DNA of 64,000 bases from Bursaphelenchus xylophilus (GCA_904066235.2 CAJFCV020000004.1:1488001-1552000), one strand, 5' to 3'. Counted from the stretch's first letter, positions 10,911 through 24,249 are shown. Made by a program: numbers and translations. The notes: generated by a model not told the origin, from the letters alone.

Positions 10911-12280
10911 CCCTTGTAACGTTTTCGTAAACCTTTCATTTATCACCCTTCCCCCTCGACTCGACTTTATCATGTCATCGGTTCTTGACCGCCTACAGTT
11001 TTGGCATGATGATTTTTCGTTTTTTTCTCTTGTTTACCCTCCTTTTACTGTAACAATTTTGCACTTCCTTTTCTAAGACCCGACCCTTGGCACGTCTTTT
11101 GCAGTTTCGTATGTGGAACAACAAAAATATTGTCCGACTTGTTCGAGTTTATTGGTCAATTGCTATCACAAACAGTTCATAGAGCGATTACATTTGGCAT
11201 GGAAACCCAATTTTTCGCGTCCCAAACCTTGTATATTTTTGGGTTGAGACCGCTCGGGTTAACGCAAATTGATGGATACGGGGTGTAGGGCAGGTGGACA
11301 CCCAAAAAAAGTTGTAGGAAGTGCTATGAGGCCTGACAAAGCCGTTGGATCGTCGGCGGACGCTCAGCGTAGGTTCGGCGGAGACTTGGCGGCCATTTTC
11401 AATATGCCACTTTTTCAAATTCTAGCTAAATATTATAAACGTTAGTTTTCTTTACCCTGGTTTACTGTAACATAAAGAAGAGCAAAATTTGCGGTAAAAA
11501 ACAAGGATATATGACTTTTATCTAGATATTATTGATGTGAGTACATATAAAATACCTCAAAATGGGTGATAAGTTATCCTAGGGCCCGATTAATCTTGTT
11601 GTTTTTACTAACTAAGCCTTCTCCTAGCCTCACATAAGCATACAACGGGAACCGAAGCGATCCATAGCATCGTTGACCCGAACTGTCGCCGGCCCAAAAA
11701 ATCGTAGCGCCGAATTTTTGAGGTAAATTCTCCGATTTTTAGAGATTTATAATACAACATTTTGGACAATGTAATATTCAAATTTTAGCATACTGTAATT
11801 CACAAAGTCCTTGAAAAATTTTGTGAAATCTCGTCCTACTGTACAACCGCCTTCTCAACGAAATGTTTCGAAATTAAAATTGGAACCGGTGCATGCCGAG
11901 AGAAGTGAGTCATCAATTTCCGGCCATTACGTCTCGACATTACTCATTGCTTGACAAATTACAGCTGCATGGAATGCGCAAATCTTTGGGTACGCCGACC
12001 TATTGCCTCCCCATGGATATGAATATTTTTGCATCCTAGATTAGGCTGTTCATGATGTCATGTTCAACACTTTTTGTACTTTGATGTATTGGGGAGGTCG
12101 AAAAAGAGGGGTTTGATGACGAAGTGAAGGGTTTATAAGGAACAGTGGAATGTTGGGAAAGGGGAGTAAATTGGAAAATTTTTCTTTTGTTTCGTGGCTA
12201 CTGTAGAAGTAGTTCTTGTTGAAATGACAGTACCTTTGTAGAAAGAGTCACAGGCAACCCAAAATTCGTATTTGATACAT
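10911..12280. other. Gene-free stretch
   Basis: No convincing exon, RNA or transposon end was found. A GC-richer patch near 11340-11390 (CGGCGGACGCTCAGCG) resembles one near 31068-31110. Otherwise it is unremarkable AT-rich DNA. Confidence 0.35.
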
Positions 12281-12431
12281 CAGTTTGTCGGGAAAATAAT
12301 AAGCCCAATGTCACTGCGCCGATCGCGTCGATGAAGTTAAAATCAATTTAATTTTACCTCGACACAATTCATTTTCTCGGCTGCGATGCTATTTTTGATG
12401 CGACAAAGTGTTCATTATTTTCCCGACAAAA
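12281..12431. mobile_element. CAGTCTGTCGGG-type MITE
   Basis: Left end CAGTTTGTCGGGAAAATAAT, right end ATTATTTTCCCGACAAAATG (the last bases are mutated). It has the typical 150-bp size and interior. Confidence 0.75.
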
Positions 12432-12978
12432 TGAGAGTGGGGCTTCATTTTACCAGACAAGCCCCGCTAACGCGGGCCTTGACGCCGCTGTGCGCGCAAA
12501 GGTTGCCCAAATAATTTTGGGCAACCTAAGCCTTAAGCCTTTTCCTAAAGTCGTAGCGCCAATAAAATGAATAAAATGAAACAGTTTTCTGGAGTGCAAG
12601 CTGACTTTTTCTCACATAACTTTTCATTCATTCTAGCGTAGAACTCAGTAATGTTTATGTTACTTTCGTAACCATTCGGCATTGTTTTTGTTATATTAAA
12701 CAGATAAGCGGATTCAACGTCTGCCCTAATGGCCCTAAAATTAGTGCAAACGTGGAGACAACAACAGTAATCTTTCGCGGGAACTCCGTTAAAGACGACT
12801 GTAAATCAACGCGAAGAGGTATTATTGTACTTGAAAGTAGGGCTTATTTTTGCCCATTACTATTACATCTTCGTTTGCAGACAGTGCGGCTTAAAAATTG
12901 GATCCGACTTGGAGCCTAATTTCGATACATATTTTATAGACTAGCGAAGAGCTTCTGGGAACTAAGGGAGCGATATAT

Positions 12979-13128
12979 CAGTCTGTCGGGAAAATAATGG
13001 GCACAATGTCGCATCCAAAATCTCATCGCCGCCGAGGAAATTAATTGTCGCGGCAAAATCAACTTGTTTTCACTTTAGCAATGCGATTTTCTACGCCGCG
13101 GTATGCTCATTATTTTCCCGGCAGGCTG
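12979..13128. mobile_element. CAGTCTGTCGGG-type MITE
   Basis: Complete copy with CAGTCTGTCGGGAAAATAAT at the left and ATTATTTTCCCGGCAGGCTG at the right. Confidence 0.8.
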
Positions 13129-13390
13129 ATAAATGGAAGGAAGAACGTCATCCAAAGGTGCTCAAAGACCATATAAAAAGCCCCAAAGGAAAAACTTGAA
13201 GGTGAATTGGTGCGGCGCTCAGATTTTAATGAAACTTGGCAAAAATTTAGATCAAATTTATGTCGCATTTCCGTTTCTCATTTGATGTTCGAGAACCTAT
13301 GTGCTAGTGTTTTTTTTTTTTTGAGTATCGAAGCAAAACTTGATCTTGCCAATGAAAATGAAACACAATGCAAAGCCACGATTGGCATTA

Positions 13391-13858
13391 CAGTGGGGGA
13401 TCTGAGCCAACGACAAAAAACGTACCATTTTGCATCCGGGAAGTATCAAAAATGTGGCAAAATGCTTCCCTTCCCGAGTGAAAATACTCTGATTTTAAGT
13501 GCGCTATTTTTGTGAGGGAAAGCGCGTGCCACGTGAAACTGAGATAAGCTAAAACAGTTTTGTGAATGGATTGGCAATTCGCCAAAAAAAAAAAACGCGA
13601 AAAATCTTTTTAAAGGAGGAGGAATGGGGAATTTTTGAGCCGAGAGAGTACGTTTTTGCGCGTTTTTCTCTGTCTTCTCCGGGAAATCAAGACGAAGTGT
13701 AAAAAACCGATAGCGAAGAGTCTATTTCCGGTCCTCGGACTGCTCAGTTTGACGTGCGTGCCCTTCAAAACGAAGTTTTTTAGTTGGAGAGGGAGACATT
13801 TTGCCACATTTTTGATGCTTCCCGGATGCAAAATGGTACGTTTTTGGCCATTGGACTG
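13391..13858. mobile_element. Tc1/mariner-type MITE split by a Transib-like MITE
   Basis: The outer arms carry the family landmarks CCATTTTGCATCCGGGAAG and CCCGGATGCAAAATGG next to TA at both ends. The middle is interrupted by the element at 13530-13756. Removing that element and one CGTGC copy leaves a MITE of the usual length. Confidence 0.75.
13530..13756. mobile_element. Transib-like MITE, second copy, TSD CGTGC
   Basis: This 227-bp element has CACGTGAAACTGAG and CTCAGTTTGACGTG ends. CGTGC flanks it at 13525-13529 and 13757-13761. The interior matches the copy at 2264-2487. It sits inside a mariner-type MITE and so is the younger insertion. Confidence 0.7.
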
Positions 13859-14603
13859 TATTTTTGAGCTTTTTTGTTCTTAGATAGCTTCCGAGCACAA
13901 TATCTATCTGTTTGCGTGATAATAGAGAGGAATACGGTCATAAGGAACCAGACCTAATACAGATTATCGCTTCCCTGAAGTCGTCTGCGCGATTGTCTCC
14001 ACTCACTTAACCAAATCGTCTTACACAGCGTCAGCACCGTAACCCACCATTCTTTAGTCGGTTACGGCTAAGCCGCTGTTTCCATAACACAGCCTTCTAT
14101 CTGCATCGTGTCTATCACTAATTCTAATTCACTTCCCAGACCAATTCCCGGGAATAATCGCAAACATTGAAGTCAGGGTGCAATCAAATCTCGGCTCTTG
14201 CAGACCGAAAAATTGTCCATTAATTTTTGCCCTCCGCCGAAAGAACGGTGCTAAAAATACCATACGAAAGAAAGCACAATTTCTTGTTTTTTCGTACTTG
14301 AAGGTTTGTGCGATTTATGGTTTGGACGAGAGGCTTGTACTCTGCAGTGGAAATACATACATATTGGTGTATACGAAAAGGGGACCGGAGCAAAACACCA
14401 CGTGCAAATTTTAAACGAAATTGGAGGCCAAATTGAGGTCGGAATTTTCGAAGATTTATGGGAGATTTGTATACTATAAATATGATATATGGATATGCAT
14501 AAAAAACGAGATTTTTTGGCGGAAAAACGAATGCCGGCTGTCGCCCAAACCTTGATTTTTTTGCACCGAAATCACTCCAACGGCTTTACGGGACGGACTT
14601 GTA

Positions 14604-14871
14604 CAGTAACGGACCTGATCCAATGGCAAAAAACGTATCATTTTGCATCTGCAATGTATCAAAAAATGTGGCAAAATGACTCATTCTCCAACTAAAAGAA
14701 GATCCGTTTTTAAGAGCGCGCCCTTTCCCTAACAAAAACAGCGGGCGCGCTTTTGAAATCGGAGTTTTTTTCACTTGGAGAGGGAGGTATTTTGCCTCAT
14801 TTTTGATACTTCCCGGGTGCAAAATGGTACGTTTTTTGCGGCTTTTTGCCACTGGATCGGGACCGCCATTG
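14604..14871. mobile_element. Tc1/mariner-type palindromic MITE
   Basis: It starts CAGTAACGGACCTGATCC after TA and ends GGATCGGGACCGCCATTG. The palindromic interior is typical of the family. Confidence 0.65.
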
Positions 14872-15129
14872 AATTAAGGCGGGCTTTGTAGAAAGACCCA
14901 AGGTATTCGCTGGTCTTACGGAGTGTGTGAAGTGGGGAGAATGCGCAAGGCCGACGGAAAATCTGAGCCTCACAGTTTGAGTTGTTACTATATGAAAGCG
15001 AGCTAGAAATTTCGAAAATTCTGCAAAACGCAAGCCGAAAGCCTCTCATACAACTGGGCGGCAATGATCGTTGAATATCTCGGCGGCGCTTGCAAAGCGC
15101 GAGCTAAAACTTACAGGAATTGATACTTA

Positions 15130-15568
15130 CAGGGGAAGTATCCCAGTGCGACGCTCAGATTTTTATGAAACTTGGCCCAAATTTAGAATAATTTTTTCTA
15201 GGATAAATGCGAGAATCCTAGCTCGCGCTTTGCAGAAACAGCCGAGATTTTTAGATCGAAAGTTGGCGAAAATGTGAGACTTTTTTCCGAATTTCGACAC
15301 GAAAAATTTCATACCTATTTCTGCCGTAATGTGCAATATTCTACAAAAAATCAGTTTTTTCCGCACGAAACTGGCAAAATTATGGCCAAAAAGCGGGTTT
15401 CTCTCTGACAGCTCTCCGCTTTAACCGTACTCTCTCGGCGGCAAAGGTCGTTCAATATCTCGGCAGCGTTTGCAAAGCGCGAGCTAAAACTTTCAGGAAT
15501 TGAAACTTAGTTCATGATCGACATGTGTACAAAATTTAAAGAAAATCTAAGCGTCGGTAGTTCCCTTG
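15130..15568. mobile_element. Tc4/Tc5-like MITE, TSD TTA
   Basis: A complete 439-bp copy with ends CAGGGGAAGTATCCC and TAGTTCCCTTG. TTA lies directly on both sides (15127-15129 and 15569-15571). It landed in the tail of another copy of the same family (about 15070-15126), so this is a self-nested insertion. Confidence 0.8.
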
Positions 15569-16352
15569 TTAGCACGACAAAGTCCATGGTCACAATAAAT
15601 TCTCAAGGCTTTTTGCCCCATATTTCTGCCGAAATTGTAATCATTTCTTTCACTGAACTCCACGCTATACAATTTCAAAAAATAACTTACTTTTTTCCCC
15701 ACTTTTTCGTTGCTTCCAAAGTCCAAAGTCGCAACCCTGCACCACCACAAACTCCCAACAATTTTTCGTAAATTGTAAACATTTCCCGCGCGCAACTATG
15801 TTTCTAAAAACGGAACATCAAAAATAAAGTCATCGCGCGAATTCCTGGCGTTTTAATTTTTACGACGCACGCAAAAACGGTGCGAATTTTTTGATAAGTC
15901 CGCGAATTTTTTTCATTTTTACGAAATGATGGAACATACGAACCTCGTTGCGAAACGTTTCAAACAATTTTGATTGATTTGCCGCCCTTCCCCGGCTGAT
16001 CTATTCGTTTGAACCGTGGATTCGTGGTACGCGTTGTGTGGGTATAAAAGTAACTGTTGTACAATCGACAAACTGGTTTGGGATGATTTGTGTGGGCAGA
16101 CGGTGGGTAGTAATGTTTATATGTACATGTTTTTGTCTGGTGCGCTTTATTGGTCGATGGGTTTGGATCGAAAACAGCAATTTTTTTTTTGGCTACGGAA
16201 ACTTTCTACGGCAAGCCTGTAGGTCGTAATGAGCACGATTTTGATGATAATAGGTGACTAGTTGAATTCTTGAAGGCATAAACGCGGTTTTTGGCTTGCC
16301 CTTTGCAGAAACTACCTCGATTTCTACCTTTGGACATACGAAATAGAAACCC

Positions 16353-16500
16353 TGCAGTGTCGAGCCTGATCCGGCGGCAAAAAACGTACCATTTTGCATC
16401 CGGGAAGTATCATAAAATGTGGCAAAATACCTCCCTCTCCAAGTGAAAAAACTCCAATTTCAAAAGCGCCCGCTCTTTTTGTGAGACAAAGGGCGCTACC
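16353..16500. mobile_element. Tc1/mariner-type MITE, partial
   Basis: The left half is present (CAGTGTCGAGCCTGATCCGG and CCATTTTGCATCCGGGAAG). The right half is missing. A CAGTCTGTCGGGAAAATAAT end with no partner follows near 16531. Confidence 0.55.
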
Positions 16501-17019
16501 CTCAATGGTCTCTATTGGTATTTTCATATCAGTCTGTCGGGAAAATAATGAGCGCAGCGCCTATGGCATAGTAAAAAGCAATTTTATTTGGCATTTTTTA
16601 AAAATTGGAGGGTCTTTTCGGTAGGTTTTTTTGCGTTAACTTTGACGAGCCATAGCATTGCCCTCAGGGCTCGTGAACACTCTTGGAAGCCAGAGCCTTC
16701 TAACACTACTCTAGGCCTTCAACATTCACTAGGTCACCAGTATGGGTCAATGCAAAAAAAACTCACTTCCATTTGGAGAATATCCCCTGTGATAACAGAA
16801 TAGTCATCAAAAAATCAAATTATGTCTACAGACAACATACATTCTGCTAGAAAACGGATTCGAGTAAAAAATTACTGCAATAATTTAAAGTTAAAACTTT
16901 ACAGTCTTATTTTTTAGTGCACTTTAGCTATATATTTCCGTTGTAAATTCCTGAATTCGAATGCTAACCGCTCAAAAAGCCGTATCTATTATATGAAAGC
17001 TCATTTGATCCAAAATTTA

Positions 17020-17461
17020 CAGGGGAAGTACTCCAAGTGCGACGCTCAGATTTTGATGAAACTTGGCACAAATTCAGAATAATTTTTTCTAAGATATATG
17101 CCAGAATTCTACCTCGCGCTTTGCAGAAACAACCGAGATTTTTAGATCAAAAGTTGGCGAAAATTTAGGACTTTTTGTCGAATTTCGGCACGAAAAGTTT
17201 CATTCCTATTTCAACCGTAAAGGATAATGTTTCTACAAAAAATCAAATTTTTAAACTGCCAAAGTTATGGCTAAAAAGCGGGTTTCTTTCTGACCGCTCT
17301 CCACGTTAAGCGTGCTCTCTCGGCGGAAAAAATCGTTCGATATCTCGGATGCGTCTGCAAAGCAAGAGCTAAAACTTTCAGGAATTGATATTTAGTCCAT
17401 ACCCGACGCGTGTGCAAAATTTAAAGAAAATCGGAGCGTCCCACTTGGAGTACTTCCCCTG
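17020..17461. mobile_element. Tc4/Tc5-like MITE, TSD TTA
   Basis: A complete 442-bp copy with ends CAGGGGAAGTACTCCAAGTG and CACTTGGAGTACTTCCCCTG. TTA flanks both sides. It is one of the best-preserved members and shows the terminal sequence of the family clearly. Confidence 0.85.
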
Positions 17462-18100
17462 TTAGTATAGTTGGCCGCATTTTCATCGATAAAAACCGTT
17501 GATTTCATTGATTTCGCTTCTTACCACCCACTTTCTACGCCAATTAGCCGACTGTTTGGGCGATTCGTATAGTTGCCCCATATTTTGGACTTCTAACCCG
17601 CCATTTTGATGGAGCGATCACATGCTCTTTGCAACGTTTCCTGTTCATAATCGCCGAGGTGTCAGCGGCGAAAAAGTATATAAACGGGGCGTGTAGGTAA
17701 GCCGAGTAAGAACATTGACGGTCTTATTGGGGCCAGCTTTTAACGAAGGCTGAGTTGTCGTAGAATGATGGTGAAGATATACGTATAAATAGCTTGGGTT
17801 TGTTGTTTCGTTATTTTTTACCGACGAAATTTTTAATTTTTTCACTTTTTTTGATTGTTGTAAAAATACGAGATACACTGATCAAAGAATATCTAGGCTT
17901 TATGGCTCAAAAATACCTCACAGCTACAGTGTTTACTATAAAAATGAGACGCTCTGATCTTGATGAAATTTCGCGCAAATTTAGAATAATACTTTTTTAA
18001 GACATATGCCAGACTTTTAGCTCGCGCTTTCCAGAAACGACCGAGATTTTAGGTCAAAAGTTGTCAAGAATGTGCAATTACTGTCCAATTTGAGGTGAAT

Positions 18101-18265
18101 CTACAGTGACGGACCTGATCCGATAGCAAAAAAAGTACCATTTTGCATTCGGGAAGTATAAAAAATGTGGCAAAATGCCTCCATCTCTAACTAAAAGAAC
18201 TCCGTTTTGAAGGGCGCGCTTTTGAAATTGGAGTTTTTTCAATTGGAGAGGGAGGTATTTTGCTG
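18101..18265. mobile_element. Tc1/mariner-type MITE, right end lost
   Basis: It begins CAGTGACGGACCTGATCCGA and keeps the GGGAAGTAT and GGAGAGGGAGGTATTTTGC landmarks. It stops before the right terminus. Confidence 0.55.
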
Positions 18266-18694
18266 ACTTTCACTGTAAACAAAGGGGCGTGGCTTTGGAA
18301 GCTCTTTAGTTTAGACACTACAGACGTTCTTGAAGGCACTTACAATGGTCTGGCTAGACTTTTAATTTCCTTATATGTTATATTAGACGGGTTTAGAAGA
18401 TATTTTTTCAGACCGACTCTGCTTATTAATACTTGGTATTTTTGTCGCAAAGATTACTGAAAACCGTGATAATTTATTAATTTGGAAGTAAGGGGGTTCA
18501 AATGTTTGTCATTTGGTTTGTAAGTTATACAGGTCATAGGTGATAAAATTTGAAGCTCTACGGAAATCTGAGCGTCGTATCACGAGATATCACTATGTTT
18601 TTTGACAAATGGGTCTAGCAGGTATGGAAAGGAGGACGTTGCGACTCCCGCGGGCTACTACTTTGCGGGCAGCCAAAACTTACCGCTTATAATA

Positions 18695-19348
18695 GAATTA
18701 CGATTTTCCTACCATAATCTACATAGTATGATACAACTTTTGCATTGACAACTCCCTGGTACTGATAGGTACACGAATCTACTGAATTCATCCACCGCTT
18801 TCAAAGTTATGGGAGTTTGTTTTCGAAAAAATGGTTTCTGAACGTTTAAAGATCCTTGGTTAACCATATAGTAACTTTTCAAGCCGCTTGTACATCTGAA
18901 AACTTTATTTGAAACATCGAACTGCCAAATCCATCGTTTGAAGTTCCTGTTGTAAACAAACGTTGGGTGATTTCCAAACATGCCCGCAGAATCTTCGTGG
19001 TTCTTCTAGCTGACGGCAAAGTGGTTGTCCGCAAGTGTGAGCTCACCTTATATGCCATGTTTAGGATGATAAAAGGAACTCATGCCTAACTACAGTGAGG
19101 GACCGGATCCAGTGATAAAAAACGTCCCACTTTGCATCCCGGAAGGGACCAAAACGTCTCCAAACCCTTCCCTTCTCTAAGCCAAAAAACTCCGTTTTGA
19201 AAAGCGCGCCATTTCCTTTAAGGCGGGCTCTTCAAAGCGGGGTTTTTTAGCTTAGAGAAGGGAAGGGTTTGGAGACGTTTTTTACCGCTGGATCCGGTCC
19301 CTCACTGTATAAGGTTCTTCTAGACAGGATGCACAGAAGTTCATTTTG
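18695..19348. repeat. Dispersed repeat A, interrupted copy (left part)
   Basis: Homologous to 10305-10760. Relative to that copy it carries a 215-bp mariner-type MITE (19093-19307), and it is cut at 19348/19349 by the tandem Helitron-like elements. Its continuation resumes at 24099. Confidence 0.7.
19093..19307. mobile_element. Palindromic mariner-type MITE, GGATCC variant, TSD TA
   Basis: TA-flanked, 215 bp, starting CAGTGAGGGACCGGATCC and ending GGATCCGGTCCCTCACTG. It is almost a perfect palindrome. Its sequence is distinct from the common subfamily (AACGTCTCCAAACCCTTCCC). It is absent from the paralogous repeat A copy at 10.7 kb, so it inserted after repeat A duplicated. Confidence 0.75.
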
Positions 19349-21730
19349 TCTAAAATATATCTATTAATAAGGTTTGGGGTTTATCTTTTCTTTTGCTCCG
19401 ATTGACTTGATTTTTGGCATGGGGGTTCTTTTAGATGCTCTCTTTGCGTATTTGAAAAAAATTTTCAAAATTTTCAATTTTGAGTGACCTATGACGTCAC
19501 AAAAAGTCGAAACTTTGAGTCTCTGTATCTCGCTCCGTTTTATAGGTATCGACTTGATTTTTGGTTTCATAGCGTATGGTACATAATGGGACAATCACTG
19601 TCGAGATTTTTTGGAAATTTCAAATTTTACGAAAAAAATCCCAAAAAATGACCTTTTTTCGTAACCTTTGACTAGCAAGAAGAATATTGAAATGCAAGCT
19701 TCTACAGGTCCATATCGGGAAAGCAAATTCATAACTAAGAGATAACTCAATGTATGTGTAGATACGGCCATGTACAAAGTTACACTTCCAGAAACCCCCG
19801 TCATGATGACGGGTTTTCTGGATTTTTTCGATTCCATTGAATTCTACGTACCAAACTTCCTATTGGGTCGTGTCTTTCTTTTCTGTAGTGCACTTCGTAT
19901 TTTAGCTATGGCTTACTGTAAAAAATACGATTTGCACAGTGCAAATTTCAAAAAAATCGTTCTTGGCTCCCAGGTCGAAATTCGAAAAAACGGCTCGCTG
20001 ATCTTAGTTTTTTTGCCCGAACATTGCCCCTAAATTTTTTCAGACCATTCTACGTAACCATCGCTTCAGAACATCTACATACTTGAAAACGCAATTTTTC
20101 GGAATTTTCAAAATTTTGACTTTTTCAAAATTTTCTCCTTGATGTACAACAGCGATGTCAAAAACGTCCAACTATTGATTGTAGAGCTCGAAGAGCTCTA
20201 CAAATTACCCGCTTACATCTTCAGCGTATCTTTAAAATTACGGCCGTCAGAGCCGCCGGAAATTTCGGTCGATTTTTGGTGCACCGTGCGAAAAAAATCG
20301 CCCTCAGGGCAACAAGTGGAGTTGAACAAACTGATCATATGGGTGCTATAGGACACAAAATGAACTACCAGCGTGCCAAGTATCAGGTCTCTATCTTCAA
20401 TTTTTCGTGCGCACTGTGCCGTCAAAAAAAATTTTCGAAATTTCGGCCAAAATTCGGCCCTGAGGGCTTGGAACCGAATTTTTTCGGATTTTAATTGTCT
20501 CCATCGTACTCAGCACGTTGAACGGCTATAGAAACAGGTATAGACTCCTAAAATACGGACAAGTTGAAAAGGCAGTATTCGAATTTCTGAATTTTCGGAT
20601 TTTACTTCAACGTACGAAAGTGAAATTATCTCGGGAACAAGGTCGAAATTCAAAAATCCGGCTCTAGCGTTCCCTCGGTAATTTGGCTGGCTTGACGAAA
20701 CCCTTTGAATCCAGCCTTTTGATTTCGACCCTAAGGCCAGATCATTTTTGAAAAATTTTGGTGACAAAACTCCAAACCTTTAAAACCGTCAAAACTCGAA
20801 ACTTTCTCATTAAAATTCAATCAAAAGTTACATATTCGGAATCTCCATGTCATTTTGGACATAGTCGTATCTTTTTCCCCGGTACTTTTAGTGCAACATG
20901 TGGAAGTTTTGAAAAAACGCCCACTTCCATGACCGAAAACACAGAAAAAGAGCGCGCGGAAGAGAGAGAGCGGGCAGAGAACCGCTTCCTTCTTCGTTTA
21001 GCGGGAGAGAAGAGAGAGAGTGGGAAAGCGGTGGAGGGTGGTTAGAGAAATGTTTTCTCTTTCGATTTTGGTCAGAGATAAGACGGAGAGACTGGTGAGT
21101 GTGAGGAGGGTGGTATGGAAACGGTCATCGTGACGCGTCATGACGGGGTTTTCTGGATTTTTTCGAGAAATTTTTGTAAAAATATTTTTTTGCTCCTGGA
21201 TTCTCAGGATTTGGCCGTTTTAGGGCCAAATTTGACGGGGAATCCGGGAAAAATGTTCGCTTAGGATACCTTTGAGCGCTGAGTCCATTTTTTAGTTGAT
21301 TTGTGGTTACTGCAAGTGTTTTTGATCAACTTTTGGTGGAAGGGAAAATTTTTTAGGTAACAAAACACAGGCTCGCGGCGGCCGTAGGCCGTCGCCTCAT
21401 GCCGGCGGGCTGTTTAACGGGGCTTAGCGATCTGGAACTGAGCTTAGCGATTAGGGTAAGCTTAGCGATCTTAACTTCTCGATCTAAAACAAGGTCGGCT
21501 TAGCGTTGTGAACACCACAAGCTTCTACTAGGCTCAGTCTAACGCGTAGCGTTTTTCTGCCGCGGCCGGAGGCCGTCGGCAAAGCTTTGGCGAGCGTTTC
21601 TTCCGCAAAAGCGACTTTTCATCTCAATTTAGCTTCAAAAATGGCTCAAATCGCGCGCAAAGTTGCCTTTATGCGCAGGGCTGCCCGAGAGACGGTAGCA
21701 GCCGCAGGCTGCGTTAGTCTCGAGCCCTAG
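19349..21730 (+). mobile_element. Helitron-like non-autonomous element, copy A
   Basis: A 2,382-bp unit that starts TCTAAAATATATC and ends CTAG. A GC hairpin (GCAGCC-GCA-GGCTGC) lies about 14 bp before the CTAG. TC at the 5' end, CTAG at the 3' end, a subterminal hairpin and no target duplication are the defining features of Helitrons. It inserted between G and T of repeat A. No Rep/helicase frame is present, and the short open frames (for example 19364-19594, 19770-20033) show no known domain. It is diverged from copies B and C. Confidence 0.75.
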
Positions 21731-24098
21731 TCTAAAATATATCAATTCATAGGGTTTGTCCTTTGTTTTTTGTTTTGCTCCGATTGACTTGATTTTTGGC
21801 ATGGGGGTTCCTTTAGCTGCTTTCTTTGAGAATTTGAAAAAAAATTTCAAAATTTTCAGTTTTGAGTGACCTATGACGTCATGAAAAGTCGAAACTTTGA
21901 GTCTCTGTATCTCGCTCCGTTTTACAGCTACCGACTTCAATTTTGGTTTCGTCGCGTATGGTACATAATGGGACAATCACTGTCGAGATTTTTTCGAAAT
22001 TTCAAATTTTACGAAAAAAATCTCAAAAAAAGACCTTTTTTCGTATCTTTTTATTAGACCGGGGAATATTCAAATGCAAGCTTCTACAGGTCAATATCGG
22101 GAAAGCAAATTCATAACTAAGAGATATCTCAATGTATGTGTAGATACGGCCATGTACAACGTTACACTTCCAGAAAACCCCGTCATGATGACGCATTTTC
22201 TGGATTTTTTCGATTCCATTGAATTCTACGTACCAAACTTCCTATTAGGTCGTGTCTTTCGTTTTCGTAGTGCACTTCGTATTTTAGCCATGGCTTACTG
22301 TAGAAAACACGATTTGCACAGTGCAAATTTCAAAAAAATCGTTCTCGGCTCCCAGGTGGAAATTCAAAAAAATCTCTCGCAAATCCTAATTTTTTTGGCC
22401 AAAGATTGTCCCTAAATTTTTTCAGAACATTCTACGTAGCCATCTCCTCAAACAAATCTCCGGACGGAAAACGCAATTTTTCGAAATTTTCAAAATTTTG
22501 ACTTTTTCAAATTTTCCTCCTTGATGTACAACAACGACGTCAAAAACGTCCAACTATAGATTGTAGAGCTCGAAGAGCTCTACAAATTACCCGCTTACAT
22601 CTTCAGCTTATCTTTAAAATTACGGCCGTCAGAGCGGCCGGAAATTTTGGCCGATTTTTGGTGCACTGTGCGAAAAAAATTGCCCTCAGGGCATTGCGCG
22701 GAGTTGACAAAATTGATCATACGGGTGCTATAGGACACAGAATCAACTACCAGCGTGCCAAGTTTCAGTTTTCTACCTGCAATATTCCGTGCGCACTGTG
22801 TCTCCGAAAAAAAAGTTCGAAATTTCGGCCGAATTTCGGCCCTGAGGGCTTGAAACGGAATTTTTTCGGATTTTAATCTTCACCATAGTATTCAGTACAT
22901 TGAACTGCTACAGAAACAGGTATCGATTCATAAAATACGGACAAGGTGAAAAGGCGGTATTCGAATTTCGGAATTTTCCGATTTTACTTCAACGTATGAA
23001 AGTGAAATTATCTCGAAAACAAGGTCGAAATTCAAAAATCCGGCTCTCGCGTTCCCTCGGTAATTTGGCTGGCTTGACGAAACCCTTTGAATCTAGCCTT
23101 TTGATTTCGACCCTAAGGCCAGATCATCTTTGAAAAATTTTGGTGACAAAACTAAAAACTTTTAAAACCGTCAAAACTCGAAAATTTCCAATTAAAAGTC
23201 GTCTAAAAGTTACATATTCGGAATCTCCATATAATTTCGGACATAGTCGTATCTTTTTCCCCGGTGCTTTTAGTGCAACAAGTGCCAGTTTTGAAAAAAC
23301 GCCCACTTCCACGGACGAAAACACAAAAAAAGAGCGCGGGGAAGAGAGAGAGTGGGCAGAGAACCGCTTCCCTCTTCGTTTGGCGGGAGAAAAGAGAGAG
23401 TGGGAAAGGGTTGGAGGGTGGTGAGAGAAATGTTTTCTCTTTCGATTCCGGTTAGAGATAAGGCGAAGAGAGTGCTGAGTGTGAGGAGGGCGGTACGGAA
23501 ATTGTCATCGTGACGCGTAATGACGGGGATTTCTGGATTTTCTTGAGAAATTTTTGTAAAATTATTTTTTTGGTCCTGGATTCTCGGGATTTGGCCGTTT
23601 TAGGGCCAAATTTGACGGGGAGTTCGGGAAAAATATTGGATTTGGATAATTTTGAGTGCTGAGTCTATTTTTTCGAGTTTTTTAGTTGATTTTTGCTTAT
23701 TTTATGTGCCTTTGATCAGCTTTTGGTGGAAGAAAAATTATTGTAGGTAACAAAATGTAGTCTCGCGGCGGCCGTAGGCCGTCGCCTCATGCCGGCGGGC
23801 TCTTTAGCCGGGCTTAGCGATCTGGGACTGACCTGAGCTTAGCGATTAGGGTAGCGATATTAACTGTTCGATCTAAAACAAGGTCGGCTGAGCGTTCCGA
23901 ACGCCACAAGTTTCTACTAGGCTCAGTCTAACGCGTAGCGTTTTTCTGCCGCGGCCGGATGCCGTCGGCAAAGCTTTGGCGAGCGTTTGTGCTGTTTTCG
24001 ACGTTGAACAGGTCCAAATCGCACGCAAAGTTGCCTTTATGCGCAGGGCTGCCCGAGAGACGGTAGCAGCCGCAGGCTGCGTTAGTCTCGAGCCCTAG
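21731..24098 (+). mobile_element. Helitron-like element, copy B (tandem to A)
   Basis: A 2,368-bp unit beginning at the very next base after the CTAG of copy A and ending at its own CTAG. It therefore forms a head-to-tail tandem. The 3' hairpin is the same as in copy A. The next bases, TCCTAAATTG, resume repeat A. All its open frames are identical to those of copy C, which has the same length. Confidence 0.8.
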
Positions 24099-24249
24099 TC
24101 CTAAATTGATATTCTCAGAACGTGTCTGTTATAGAGAATTTTTGTTATATATGGCCAGGCTTCTACTGTAAGTTTCTACTGCTAACTAAAACCATTGTGT
24201 TCAAGAAGCCTTAAGATTCCTTTAAGACCAACCAAGCCCGTCGGAAATG

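Noticed and set aside
22074..22415. 113-residue frame in the Helitron-like element (also 44457-44798)
   Set aside because: It lacks any Rep, helicase or RPA signature and is broken in copy A; treated as non-coding element sequence.
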